In this document: positions 47,901 through 60,137 of the stretch, piece after piece
Layout: each line of letters begins with the position of its first letter
Numbering within the stretch: the first letter of the stretch is position 1
Assembly (NCBI RefSeq): GCF_035083965.1
Contig: NC_089739.1
Span: 4,842,198-4,906,197 of the forward strand
Direction of reading: 5' to 3'
DNA: 64,000 bases
Source: Branchiostoma lanceolatum
Taxonomy: Eukaryota > Chordata > Leptocardii > Amphioxiformes > Branchiostomatidae
Notes under the pieces: generated by a model
What the model saw: the letters and a program-made list of their open reading frames with translations, nothing else
Databases searched by the model: none
Told to the model about the DNA's origin: nothing
Made by a program: the position numbers and the translations under genes

Positions 47901-50900
47901 GGTAATTTAGTAGAGGTAGAGGTCTATGACAAAATCTAAGCGTTTGTGTCTTCATTCATGCCTATTTCCAGCACACTGGTACCGGTAGAAGGTACCCAGA
48001 CTTTCGACGATGTGGTCAACATCTTTGGTGACAAGTTGCACATAATGAGACCTGGATATCAAGGTATGTGTCGGTCTTAAAATTTTTTGTCCAATGCAGG
48101 TATTATTATTATTATTATTTGAGTGTGTGTGTGTGTGTGTGTGTTTGAACTTATTTTTACATTTTGGAAATATTTTCAAAGTAATTACACAAAGATATCT
48201 TTATTTGCAACAATTTTGTGATTGTTTTACTGTTGCATGTTCCAACAATTTGCAACATTTTCCAAATGGTAGATTTGGGTTATTGTCCTCATAAAAGTAA
48301 GGGCTTTTTTGAGACTCCTTGGACGGGGGGGAGGGGGGGGGGTCATTTACCGCCCCCCCTAATAACTTCCAAACTCTATGTTGGATCATCACCAAACTTT
48401 CAGAGAGTCATGTACATGTAAATATTTATGATTCCTGTAATTTTGGTATTGTTTTGACGTAATATGACGTAATTTTGACGTCATTTATGTCATTTTTTTG
48501 CTAAAACCACCTAAATAGGGAATTCCAGTAATACCCGATGGTATTAACCGATCGTTTCACAAAAAAGTGTATTTGATATTGAAGTATGAATAGACTTCTG
48601 TTGCCAATGGTAACTGCGTTGACGTCAAAACGACGTCATAGAATGACGTCATATGCCTTAAGCTATCCATTGGGATCCGCCATCTTGGATAGGTGATCTT
48701 GAAATTTTCTGAAATACAATTTGTATTACTTACGACCCTAAAACACAATGAAAATAGACTAGAAACGTTGATTGGAATGTTTTCTTGTTGAAAACATAGC
48801 AGGTATTAACGAATATGAGGGGGGAAAAGCCTGTTTATACCTAGACTAATGGTTTTGTCAGCCATTTTGGATTTTAACCGATGACGTCATTCAATTAGCA
48901 TAACTTATGCATATTTAATCATGAAAGTTACATTAGATTACATTGGATCTCAATAATGTAGGAAAACAAATTAGTGAATTTTGTAAAATATGCCTTTCAG
49001 AATCCCGTTGCCATGGCAACACAAAAAATGATAAACTTATACTATTACTATAAAATTGTTGCCAACTAAATTCTAGGAAAAGTCAGCAAGTTTGGTAGTC
49101 CTAGCGCACATTGTTCAGGAGGTATGCTTCCTTATTGCAAAAAAAAAATTCACATAGTTTTCCCATTTATGCACCTGGTAGTGAGATGATGTGCAAATAG
49201 ACAAATCCCTTTTTGTTCATACAGAGGATCGGCCTGTTACGGTGAAGGTGAACATGTTCATTAATGATCTTGTCATGGACGGCTTCAAACCGGTAAGACA
49301 TTAGAACGTAACTGTGGTATATTGGCATGATTCATATTTCAAACTTTTCTTACGGAAAATCTGACTTTGGTTGTGATAGAGACTGTCATAACAAAGAAAA
49401 TAAATTTATACGTATAAACGAGTGCATTTTCCAATTTCATTCACGCAGGTAGCTCCAATGTACTTTTTATTATTTCAGGTGATGACCCTCGATATGTTTG
49501 TTCGACAAACCTGGCAAGATGACCGCCTGAGCTTTAAGAATAACGATACTATGTCAACTCAGCCCATTACGCTTTCAGGTAAGATAAAGATGGAAACAAA
49601 ATCAATTCAATGCGCAGTCAAACACATAACTTAAATATTAGCATGACAGTCAAACAATCACTCAGTCAGTCAACCAATTTACCAAAGTTTCACAATTAAC
49701 GTAGATGGCAGGAAAACGATTACTGATGTGTGTTTGATGGTATCGTTATCGTTGCAACAACGCAATCGGAAATGGTAGGCTTCACCCCCCTCAGGCTCCA
49801 CACAATGTCACACACACATACTCCCAGAGCGAGAGGCAGACAAACAAACCGACACACATAGACAAAAACGCACAAACACACACACAAACAGAGAGACAAA
49901 AACTCACAGACAAACACGCGAACATACATTTACGCGCGCGCGCGCGTACAAACACACACAGACAGACAGAAATGCAATGACATAAACATAAACACACATA
50001 CATGTCTCAATCACATACAGGTGTTACACATGTCGCAATATTGACAGTCCTTTCATTTACCACTTAGACGGATTATGGCACGTTTGAATTAATCATGCAA
50101 ATTAGGAATTCAATTGCATAATTGTTACCTGTTAATGTTCCACTTGGCATAAACTACATGTTACATGTATTTGAGTCTTAAAGTGGAAAACACTACTCAT
50201 ATAGATTTTAATAACAAATTATGTAAATTACGTCCCACTTAGCATGATTTGCAGTTCATTATGTACATCGCTGTTTAAGCTACTTGCATACTAAATATCA
50301 TGGAAATCCGTCGTTCCTTTTGATGTTATTCTCCTTAGAAGATTTTCACAATAACGCCCCAGCAGTTCAAGAGCAAGATACTAGGGGGCCCTACACCACA
50401 TTTTTGAAATACATTACAAGCTATCTGCCACTAAAAAAATCAAGACCATAGCACGTCCAGGTCGAAATTAACAAATAAACGGGTTAGCTGACTATATGAC
50501 ACACAGACAGACAGACACACAGACAGACAGACACACAGACACAGACACATAAACACACACACAGGCACACCCAAAACTATATCTCCATTTTATAGGAGAT
50601 AACAATTGTTCTTTCTCTTCAGGAGAAGATAAAAACCTAATCTGGACTCCTGATTTAATCTTCGATAACCTGGTGGAGGGCTTCGTTCATGACATTTTTC
50701 AAGACAACAACCTGATCCGCATCTCTACAAACGGAACTGTCACCTTAAGTCAACGGTAAAACCAATTGCTTCTAATAAAGGAGATCAGATAGTTTTCATA
50801 ATGGACATAGATATTGAAGATATATTTCCTGGCAAGCTGCATAGCATAGCAGGCAGTGTATATACTCAACAGTATATGTATGTGTGAAACTTTGCCGTGA

Positions 50901-53700
50901 TTTTATTTTCATGATTTCCTCTACGACTTCTCCTCCGAAAATTCATGACATATTGAATACATGCGTTTTAATGAATTACTACTGTGCTTCCGAATTTTTT
51001 TAACCATGAAACCCCGTCTTCACTCGTACCCCCTCGTCAGTGAATGAGTTTGCTGTATATCTGTGTTTAATTCCGTCTGCCCCATTTCCAGAGTGTCTAT
51101 AGACGTCGGGTGCCCCCTGTATTTGCAGAGATTTCCAGCCGACAGCCAAGTATGCTATTTTGGCATCGAGAGCTGTGAGTACAAACTTTGTGACTTCAAC
51201 CCAAGTATTACATGTATATTAAAGGTAATAGTATGTAATCTAGAATTTCGATGTATAAACACCAACCTCTATCTGTATATGTACTCGTGTCGCAATCGCA
51301 ATCCCAAAATTCCGTGGATCCTTGGGTCAGAGTTCGAATCCTCTTTGTGGATCCTTAGGCCGGAGTTCGAATCCTCTTTGTGGGTCCTTGGGCCGGAGTT
51401 CGAATCCTCTTTGTGGGTCCTTGGGGCACTGGCCTTAGTGGCTACACGTGTCACCAGATGTAAAAGTAAAAGGTGGGAGGGGCCGTACGCCCTGTAGAAG
51501 AATGCTTGAAAGTTTAACACTGACAAACAAACCCAATAAATAACCCAAAAAATGACTACAAACCCTATCTGCTGTATATGCTATAGAATAGATAGCTCTT
51601 TGGCTTCCAATGGCTAATCCATGGCAATGATTGGAATGGATTCTAACCCTAGCAACGGAAATTCCAAATGTAGCCGGTATCTTGGTCCGGCAAGGCCCCC
51701 TAGCTATTTCCTACACATAAGAAACAAACGAATCCCAAATGTATACACCTACCTGTTCTGTGGTCAGGCTCTGCAGTAGGCAACAAATCTAAAATAATTA
51801 ATCTAGGCGTATACGTAGTACTATGAGGATATAATAATTATGAAAACGTAATCATATAGTATTTAAAAACAGTCGTAGAATGGAAATCGTTGCCACCATC
51901 CTCAAACGCCAAACCCGTGCAAATTTAAAAAGAAAATGGATTGCTTCTTTTTCTTGCTATGAAAAGCATTCAATTGAACATCACTAACGTAATGATATGC
52001 AACCTGCTAATATCTTACATGTCGTCTTTTAACAGTTTCGTATAGGATGAATGACGTGGAGCTGCTGTGGGGTGACAATCCTGTCCAGATAAGTTCTGAC
52101 GCCGAATCTTGGGACTTCTTCATCCTCACATTGAAAACCTCAAAAAGCGTAAAGGTCTACTCCACAGGTCAGTGACCTTCACCATGGAGCATGCGCAGTT
52201 GTCGTATGGGAGCGCATCTAAAAGCCAGAAGACACCAGATAATTGCATTGCGTCCAATTGCATAAATCTGATATGTAAAAGTCTAAAATTCTGAAAACCC
52301 AAGCCATTCCCTATTCATTACACTATAGATAAATGCCATAACTTCATAAGCCACAATGGCATTTATCTGATATTTTCACAAAATGATGGCACAAAACACG
52401 GTACATTGATATCAATAGAAAAAGAAATGTTGTAAAACTAGGCTTACAGGGGTCTGCTCAAAGGCATCAAATAACCATATTTTTTAAAATGTAGTTGAAT
52501 TGAAGTTGTCTGTTTGTGGCAGTGCCTGTTTGGCCTCCTAGGGTAAGAGGACTAAACCTAAGCTGCATAAAATCAATGGAAAAATGAGCCATGCATGCAA
52601 TTCGGAGGTTCCTAGGGTTTGTAATTGAAATCAATTGAATTCAAAAGAGTTTGGTATTTTATATTAGAATTATTTCTAGGCCTCTGACAAGAGATCTTGT
52701 TTTATTGGCAGGCATTTTCAGCTGGATGGAGGTCAAGGTGATATTCCAACGTCACATGAGTATTCACGTGACCAGGTTTCAAATACCCAGCATCCTCTTG
52801 GTCATCTTGTCCTGGACCTCGTTCTGGCTTCCCGGGCGTGTTGCGCATGCGCGCATGTTAATCTGCATCCTTCTTCTTCTCGGTCAAATGGCGCTGTCCT
52901 CACTCCCAAGAACTTTGCTACTACCAAACGTAAGTTACTTAATGTTGTTCAAAATTAAGACTCCTGATTTTTGTGCTTTTTGCATTTAAAAAAAGCGATA
53001 GTTAGCCATCTCATCGTTCCAATACGCATGTCCAGTTGTGGTGCATTGTGGTGTAAGGTTAACGTTTAATGTGCCTCATTTGTAGACAATAACTCTCTTC
53101 CAGGTGTAATTGTTGTTCCCTTCTGGGGTGCTTTTTTTTTACCTTACGTACAATCCTCTGTGGGCTGGAACTCCGAGCAAACTTTCTTGGTGTGTCCTAT
53201 CTGATCTAAAATTGTATTAGAAAATATGTCTGAGGACAATAAGCATTGCAGGTGCTTTCAGTTAACATAAAAAAAAAAAACTTTGGTGCACGTTAATGAA
53301 TTTTTCTAACTATTAGGCATTATATCTACAGATTACAAAATGCAGCTAGATAAAAGTTTGCTAAAACTTTATGAATTGTACCCAGGTCCCTTACCTGACG
53401 TTTATGGACATATTGATGGCCATCAATACTACCTTCATCTTCCTCGCCGTTCTCGAGACCGTTGCTGTCGCGTTCTTGCACCGCAACCAGGACCAAAGGT
53501 CGTCGGACGACGGCGTGGCCAGGCCCGAGGGCGGTGCGGAGACCATCCCGATGACTGACTTCGGGAAGCCCGGGCAGTCCACCTCAGGACGGAGACTCAG
53601 CGGCGTGCTAGCTAAGCTGGACTTCATCTCCCGTATTGCCTTCCCGGCCTTGTACCTACTTGCTACCATAATCATCTATTCATTAGTCTTCCGCCACTAA
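44995..53700 (+). CDS. Cys-loop receptor subunit, anion-channel type, copy 1
   Basis: Pentameric ligand-gated channel subunit, closest in layout to glycine/GABA-A receptors. Exons: 44995-45032, 47972-48063, 49225-49292, 49479-49578, 50623-50755, 51092-51174, 52036-52167, 52712-52929, 53386-53700; 392 aa in frame. Signal peptide MFFACSLLFLSFG is followed by a ligand-binding domain with loop A WTPDL, the Cys-loop (Cys151 and Cys165, 13 residues apart, containing FPAD) and loop B ESFSYRMNDVELLW. M1 has IPSILLVILSWTSFWL. M2 begins HARMLICILLLLG: His at -2' instead of Pro, Leu at 2', 6' and 9'. M3 has FLAVLETVAVAFL; a short M3-M4 loop of about 50 residues follows, then M4 to the C-terminus. There is no second disulfide near loop C. 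AATAAA at 53978 may be its poly(A) signal. It is a tandem duplicate of 55695-63775. Ligand and ion selectivity are unknown. Confidence 0.9.
45601..46376. other. GC-rich insertion of unknown origin in channel intron 1
   Basis: About 775 bp of GC-rich, CpG-rich sequence inside AT-rich intron 1, absent from the same intron of channel copy 2. It includes an internal A-run (46078-46091). Open frames on both strands (up to 178 codons) look like products of GC bias. It may be a ribosomal spacer fragment, a retrocopied UTR or a CpG island; I cannot tell which. Confidence 0.45.
47030..47200 (+). repeat. Dispersed repeat (CCCCCCCTAA-AACTTCCAAAC family)
   Basis: GGCGCCCCCCCTAAAACTTC, then GTATCATCACTAAATTTGC and AATATGACGTAATT recur in order at 48298-48500 (CCGCCCCCCCTAATAACTTC, ATCATCACCAAACTTTC, AATATGACGTAATT). 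Introns 1 and 2 of channel gene 1. Confidence 0.65.
47590..47865 (+). repeat. Dispersed repeat, longest copy of the AAGACCTACC family
   Basis: Contains GGCCAAAACCTACACAAC, GACCATAGCATGTCTTAAAC, GGGGCCAAAAATCTAATCA, AAGACCTACCCACATATA and an ACAGACGGACGAACGGACAG end. Partial copies are at 9520, 25500, 39965 and 50370. Channel gene 1 intron 1. Confidence 0.65.
48298..48500 (+). repeat. Dispersed repeat, second copy of the 47030 family, with G-runs
   Basis: Same order of blocks as at 47030-47200. The left part holds runs of seven or more G followed by a run of C, able to form G-quadruplex or hairpin structures. Channel gene 1 intron 2. Confidence 0.6.
51317..51432 (+). repeat. 33-bp tandem repeat with B-box-like core, three copies
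   Basis: GAGTTCGAATCCTCTTTGTG followed by GRTCCTTRGGSC, repeated three times in intron 6 of channel gene 1. GAGTTCGAATCC is a Pol III B-box match; the unit length (33) keeps frames open. Probably derived from part of a SINE. Confidence 0.75.
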
Positions 53701-55694
53701 GTGGCCAAGGCGCTAGATAGCGACTCAGACGAGGTGTTCCGAATCAGAGCTTTATTCACACACAGCCATGGCGGACTTAAGATGGAGGCGAGTGGAAAAC
53801 ACGTGATTCTAACTACATGATGTCATCTAACTAGGATGTCATCATTAACATAACATAACCAACTCTATGCCGTTCTATTAGCAAGTATATTCACTACGTT
53901 ATAAAGCCCGGCTCACAACTCCGACTTCTGATGGGCCGAAATATTTATTGGGTTTAGAATGTCAAAAAGCCCTGAGAAATAAAGAAAATACGTCTGGACG
54001 TCGACTAACTACAAATCAAGACAACGATCGAGATAAGACCTGTTTACAAGTCGGGGGTCTTAACCTTTGACCTGGCACATGCGTAGTCGTGAAATACCTT
54101 ATAGGTGTGACTACTATGTTGGTATTAATGTGGTTCCTTCTTACAATCGCTCTTAGACGTAAGACAAAACAGATTATGTATCATGTTTAACCATCTACAT
54201 TTACATTTCCTTCTTCCATATATGTTTCTAGTATATCAGTAATTTCTCACTTTGCATCTAGTAACAGTATCGTATGTTCAACGGAAGGTTTGCAGAAACA
54301 ATTATCCACTTTCAGTAGTCGATATTGATAATAATGAGTAATAGTTACAGGTTGGTTACCACAATCTCTATATATGCCATACAATGAGCATTTTGATAAT
54401 CTTAGGGCATATTGAAAAGGCATTATTGACTATAATGTTGAAGAAAGATGGCGGATGCTGCCTGAAAGTCTTCTCGCCGAGAAACTTTTAGTCGTATGTT
54501 TAGTTCTTTATATTCAAGTGATTGTACTCGTTGAAATGAGAGGCTGTCTACAAGAGACCGAGTGCAACCTGAATTGATATACAAACGGAAAACGGCAATT
54601 TAGTAAATTAAAAAAACAAAAACTTGACCGTCCAACTCGTAAGGCTGCTTCGGAGGCTAGCTTTTATGTAAATGTACGCAATATAAAAGTGTGACAAATA
54701 GTACGTAATCGAAACATCATGAAAAACTGAGAACACAAAACCGTGAAGGAAACAACATTGCTTCATGTACTGTATCTTGTCATGTCATTTTACCTCAAAC
54801 ATTTGATAAGAGACAACATTTTAACACCCATTCACGCCTTAGATTAGAATATCACACTAAGCAGTCTCAGTGACCAGTCTCAAAAGCTCGTTGCAGTTAT
54901 AGATATTGTGAAAATGTGAATCCGCCCCTAGTCCCTTTTCCACACACTTGAGACACGTACAGACATTTCCGATACAGATACGTTCACTGTTGCCCTTTGG
55001 CCATTTTACTTTACCTGGTGAATTGTGCTAGATTGAACACAGAACGGTATTTTGAACAAAAAAGATGTACAAGATACTAATATATACTATATTAGCCTCA
55101 TTTTTCATAGATATAGGAGGTAATTACGCATCATTCCTCGTCTCTCTGGCCGTTTTACTTTACATGGTGATACGCTAGATTGAATACAGCACAACAGAGC
55201 CATCTTTTCACAAAGATAATGTATAAGATACTATCTACTGGTAGCTTCTCGTCACTGAGTCTACACATTAAACCTTACTCGGCAAAGCCGGCCAAGGAAT
55301 GACTCAAATCCACGCGACTTAGTCATCTACTTGATAACATCAGTGTAGCGTCGTGTAAAGGAATTTAATTATCCTCTCAACAATGCAGTCTGGTTGGGTA
55401 CAAAACGAGGTCACTTACCTCCCTGATAATGAGGTCACCGCAAAGCCGTATATTTCTCTCTCATTGGCTGGAGTTTCTGATGTATTTACCCTGGAGAAAA
55501 ACGATTGGTCCCCGGTTCCAGGCCAACGCTTACACCACTGGAGGTCTCTTTAAAGCTGACTCTTGACCCGGCTAAGCCATTTATGTCGCAGGAAGGATAT
55601 CCAGGTCTTTTCAGTGTTCGCCAGGAACTAACGTATATTAAGCCCGCAGTTTTTCACACCGCACAGTGTCAGTCGCAGAACCAGGGAAAGCACC
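53701..55694. other. Intergenic between the two channel genes
   Basis: Includes the 3' flank of copy 1 with AATAAA at 53978-53983. Near 54436-54490 is a segment (AAAGATGGCGGATGCTGCCTG) resembling the loop of the hairpin at 26833. The copy 2 promoter is at 55420-55694, where a single TATTTCTCTCTCATTGGCTGG-like module (split across 55450-55472) and GTATTTAC (55482) match the doubled module of copy 1. Nothing else recognised in the AT-rich middle. Confidence 0.55.
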
Positions 55695-58600
55695 ATGTTC
55701 TTCGCTTGCAGTCTGCTGTTTCTGTCGTTCGGGTAAGTCCTATTGACTTGCTTACTTTTAGACTATTTCTGATATTGAACATCTTTGCAACCATAGCAAT
55801 ACGTACATGTTGCAGGGTGTTTTAGCTCGGGATAGTTCTCACATTCTTAATCGTCTCCAATACCGACGAGCAATTTTTGCGAGAAAAGTGATACGAATTT
55901 CAAGTAAGGACAGCTAGAGAGGTATTAGTTTTGTTACTAAGGCTTGGTAAATATATTTCCTGCATATCGTCTTTCTTATTAAACTATTTTCATATCTAAC
56001 TTATTCTTTTGACTGGGTCATTTTGTAATAGCTACTAGGCAAACATGGCTTAGCCTAGATTTCCGACCACTAAGCCTATGATCAGGAGTGTCACATAAAC
56101 TGTTAAATGCTGAGAGCCTGCAATTTAGCAGAATTTTCTATTAGCTACCAACAGGCGTTTTCTAGAAAAGCCTTTTACCCATACATGCATGCAAGGGTAT
56201 ATCTGATAGATAATCCAGATTTTATTCCTGTAGTACTAGCGTCTACTAGTTATGTTTGATCACAATATGAATATAGATACTAGAAAGTAGAGTTCATAAA
56301 TGCGTGGTTAGAATAATGTATCTCTGTTACTATTGTAGACCATGAAATGAAACGTGACGGCTAATTTCTGACTCACTGTTGCGGTAAAACACACAAAAGA
56401 AGGCCCAACACAAAAACTACAGCTGAAATTTAGATTTCCCCCACAACCTTGGCCCCAGTGCGACCAACAGATAGCTGTCCTGTGGTGACTTTAGCTTAGT
56501 ATGTACCCTTCAGTGCACTAAAGGTTAGAATAATACGCATACTCTAGACTTGTTCACTGCTACAACACATGTTGACAAGGAAAAAGAATAGGGAAATTCT
56601 TGCTCTCACTGCATAGCAACGCGTACGTGATGCAAAGAAAAAATAGCACGTCAAAAGAAGGCTTAGCTATCGCCATGATGTGGGCAAGAGCTAAATTTGA
56701 ATTTCATGAGATTATCTCGATGAGCCGTTCATAACCTCGCTAGGCCATAGACGTTTATTTTCCAGTCCTCTTTTCTCCTGCGGTATCCTTTGTCTCAGAA
56801 ACAAAACGTACAGTGTTAGAGAGAACATTCATGAATATTCTAATAGTTGCTTTTTGATTTCGAACACGTTTATGTAAAGATAATCAACCCCTGAAGTAGA
56901 CAATTATTGTTTGAGGCTGGGGTTAATTTCCGCTTACCATTCTCCTCGGTGTTTCGCTCAAGCTGCGACTATTGTGCTACGCGTGTGCCTTGTGTAATTC
57001 ATCCTTTTTCAGGCATGACATGTATAATCAACTGATCTGAAGCCTGTATTTCATACCGGAAGCCTTCGTTTGCGTTGGAAAACGAAACAATAACGCGAGG
57101 AAACCTTCTGTGTTGCCATCTTAACTATTTCTTTCTCAAAATTGAGTCTGAAAAAGACACGTAAGTTGCATTGTATAAGCATTTCAGTCGATAACAACCA
57201 TTCCACTAGGGCGAGCTGGTGTGTTACGCCGAAGGGCGGTTATACCGGCTATATAGATACAGATACAGATACAGAGACCGAGCGAATTGACATAGCGCTC
57301 AGCGAATTTAAATAAAGAAACGGATCATTTTACGCTCAGCTGTGGGTTTTGTCGTCTTGTCACTTTAACATTTTACATGATATTCCAACTATGAGGTTAA
57401 GGGTTACACGAATCCAATTTAGGTCACAACGTGATCGCCGTCTAGTGGAATGTGGGTCTAATCAGCAGTTGGCACAGTTCCATTTTTTTCAAGACTTTTT
57501 TTCTGGAAGAAGTTCCGCTTTTTCTGTATGGTACAGAGAACACGACTTCAAAGACGCAAGATCGCACATTCAAGATCTACGGAATGTGCATCTTAATCCT
57601 CATAAACGATAGTTTACACCCTAAAGCATGCTCTTAACCCTTAAGCTGCCAGGTTTTTTAGCCAAGTAAAAATCAAAAATGTTTGACCCCTGACCTCCCT
57701 CACGAAACCCGCGAAACACCCGGCGGCGCTAACTCCCCTAACTTCCCGGCTTCGCGCGCTACAAGCACGCAAAGCTGTTTTGTTCTGGGGAATACCCTAT
57801 CCCGGTTATAACCGGGTCCAGCACACAAGGCATATTTCTGTATCCCTAGTTAAGTCGGGACTGGCAGCTTAAGGGTTTTAAGACGATGTAAGATTAAATG
57901 TCTGTAACATGAGTTAGTAATAGTTTTCCCCTTAGGGTTTGCTAAAATGTGCTTTCAAATCGTCCAAGATGTCTTAGCATATAGTGCAGGGATAACTAAA
58001 GAACATAAGATCTTATCAAATATGTTATAAGCACTGGACCGAGAACCAGTTGGGAATTTGAACAGCATTGTTTTGGGGCTAGTTTCAAAATTCCCCCTAT
58101 TCAATGGCCCTTTCTTTACGGAAAGGTCAATTTATCGTAGGCCGTCGTACAGTTTTGAGGCAGACTGTGACATAACCAACCGCAGAGAGGAATCATCAGT
58201 CGACGTGCACCGTCGGGGTTATACCGCCCCTTACGGAGTGACATACCCTTCCGTTTGCTGATACAAGACGGGGATGCGCCAGGTCTCCCGTCCGGGTAAA
58301 TGATATAAATCACCGTATGGCTGATACGATATGGAGGTTCGCCAGGCCTATATCCGAGTGATTTGTACTGAATCGCCAACTCCAGGCAAAAGGATTCGAA
58401 CCATCGCACTACTCTTTTTCGAAAGGCGTTGCTCTCCGAACAGGGGCATCCAATCAACGATGGAAATATTCGTAAAATTTCGTACTACGTGTACACGACT
58501 ATAGCTACCTTAAAAATGCCCTCAGTTTGTGATCGTAAGACCATCGAACGAAGAATGTGACATGACCGGGCCCTAACAAATAGCTTGCATACATAAATAC

Positions 58601-59126
58601 ATAGTCGTGTGTAGCATGCCTCGTATGAACGCGTGTGAAGCATGCATGGTTAAACACTGTAATTGCCGACACGAAAAGTCTTTGATCCAGCGGAACTAGT
58701 TAATGGAAGACATGGGTATCGGGATCTTTCGGAAACTGTTGAAAAACAAACCGGAAATGTACATGATTGCTTTAGACATTGATCCTTAAGGGGCAAATCG
58801 CAATTGCTTTGGAGGGGGGTTCTTTTAACGGAGAGAAATTGCAAATATCTTCGTAGTAGATAGTTGATACTCCTAAAGCAAAATCTAAACGTCCGTATTT
58901 TTATTGTTTCTTATTTTTAGCTCCCTGGTACCGGTGCAAGGTACCCAGACTTTAGACGATGTAGTCGACATCTTTGGTGACAAGTTGCATATAATGAGAC
59001 CTGGATATGGAGGTATGTATCGGTCTCATAAATTATTTTTCGTGTTTGTTTTGTGTGAGTTTGTGTGTGTGTGTGGGTTTGTGTGTGTGTGAGTGTGTGT
59101 GTGTGTGTGTGTGTGGTGTTCTGTGT

Positions 59127-59188
<62 letters not shown>

Positions 59189-60068
59189 TGTTGTGTGTGT
59201 ATGTACGTGTATGTGTGTCTGTCTATATGATAGTTTTCCAGATATTTGTGTTCAGCATTACGTAAAAACCTCTGGATGTATTGTGATGATATTATGTATG
59301 TAGGTAGATGTTGGGAAGACGAGGTCAAGGTCAATGTTGCATTCCTTCCGACGAGAATTTTAATAATGTAAATATGAAAAAAGGTGTCTCTGATTGATAT
59401 GCCAAGATTATATGAAAATAAACATATTCATTTTTGTTAATACAGGAGATCGGCCTGTAGAAGTCAAGGTGTCCATGCACATCAATGATGTTGTCATGGA
59501 CGGTTTCAAACCGGTAAGATAACAGTGGTATATTGTCACTATTCAAATCAGTGAGAAGGGGGGCTAATTAAACTTCGTATAGAAAATCTGAATTGGGTTG
59601 CATGGTTTAGAAATGGTAATAATGAATGACAATATATTAGTAAATTTAAATAAGTCGCACGTACAGCTCAAAATGATTTTTCCTCAGGTGCTGACCCTCA
59701 CCATGTATGTTCGACAATACTGGCAGGACGACCGACTCAGCTTTCAGAACAATGATTCTATGCCGGGTCGACCCATCAGCCTCTCAGGTAGGATGTAGAC
59801 GATAATGAAATTAGTTCAACGACCCATCAAACATTCGAGTTGAATCACTCAGCATAGGTATCAAACAATCAATAAATGTATGACTTATTTCTTCTCGAAG
59901 TTTGCATAGCAGGACGTACAGGCCTATCGGGAAAACTATTGTTGTGTTTCGTTTTGATGGTATCTTGACAGTTATAACAACGGAATCAGAGATGGCAGAC
60001 TTCACCCCCTAGTTGGAAACACAGAGAGAGGCAAACACACAGACACACAGACACACACACACAAACAA

Positions 60069-60137
<69 letters not shown>

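Noticed and set aside
51063-51497. 144-codon frame in the channel region
   Set aside because: It overlaps the true exon 51092-51174 in another frame and then runs through a 33-bp repeat.
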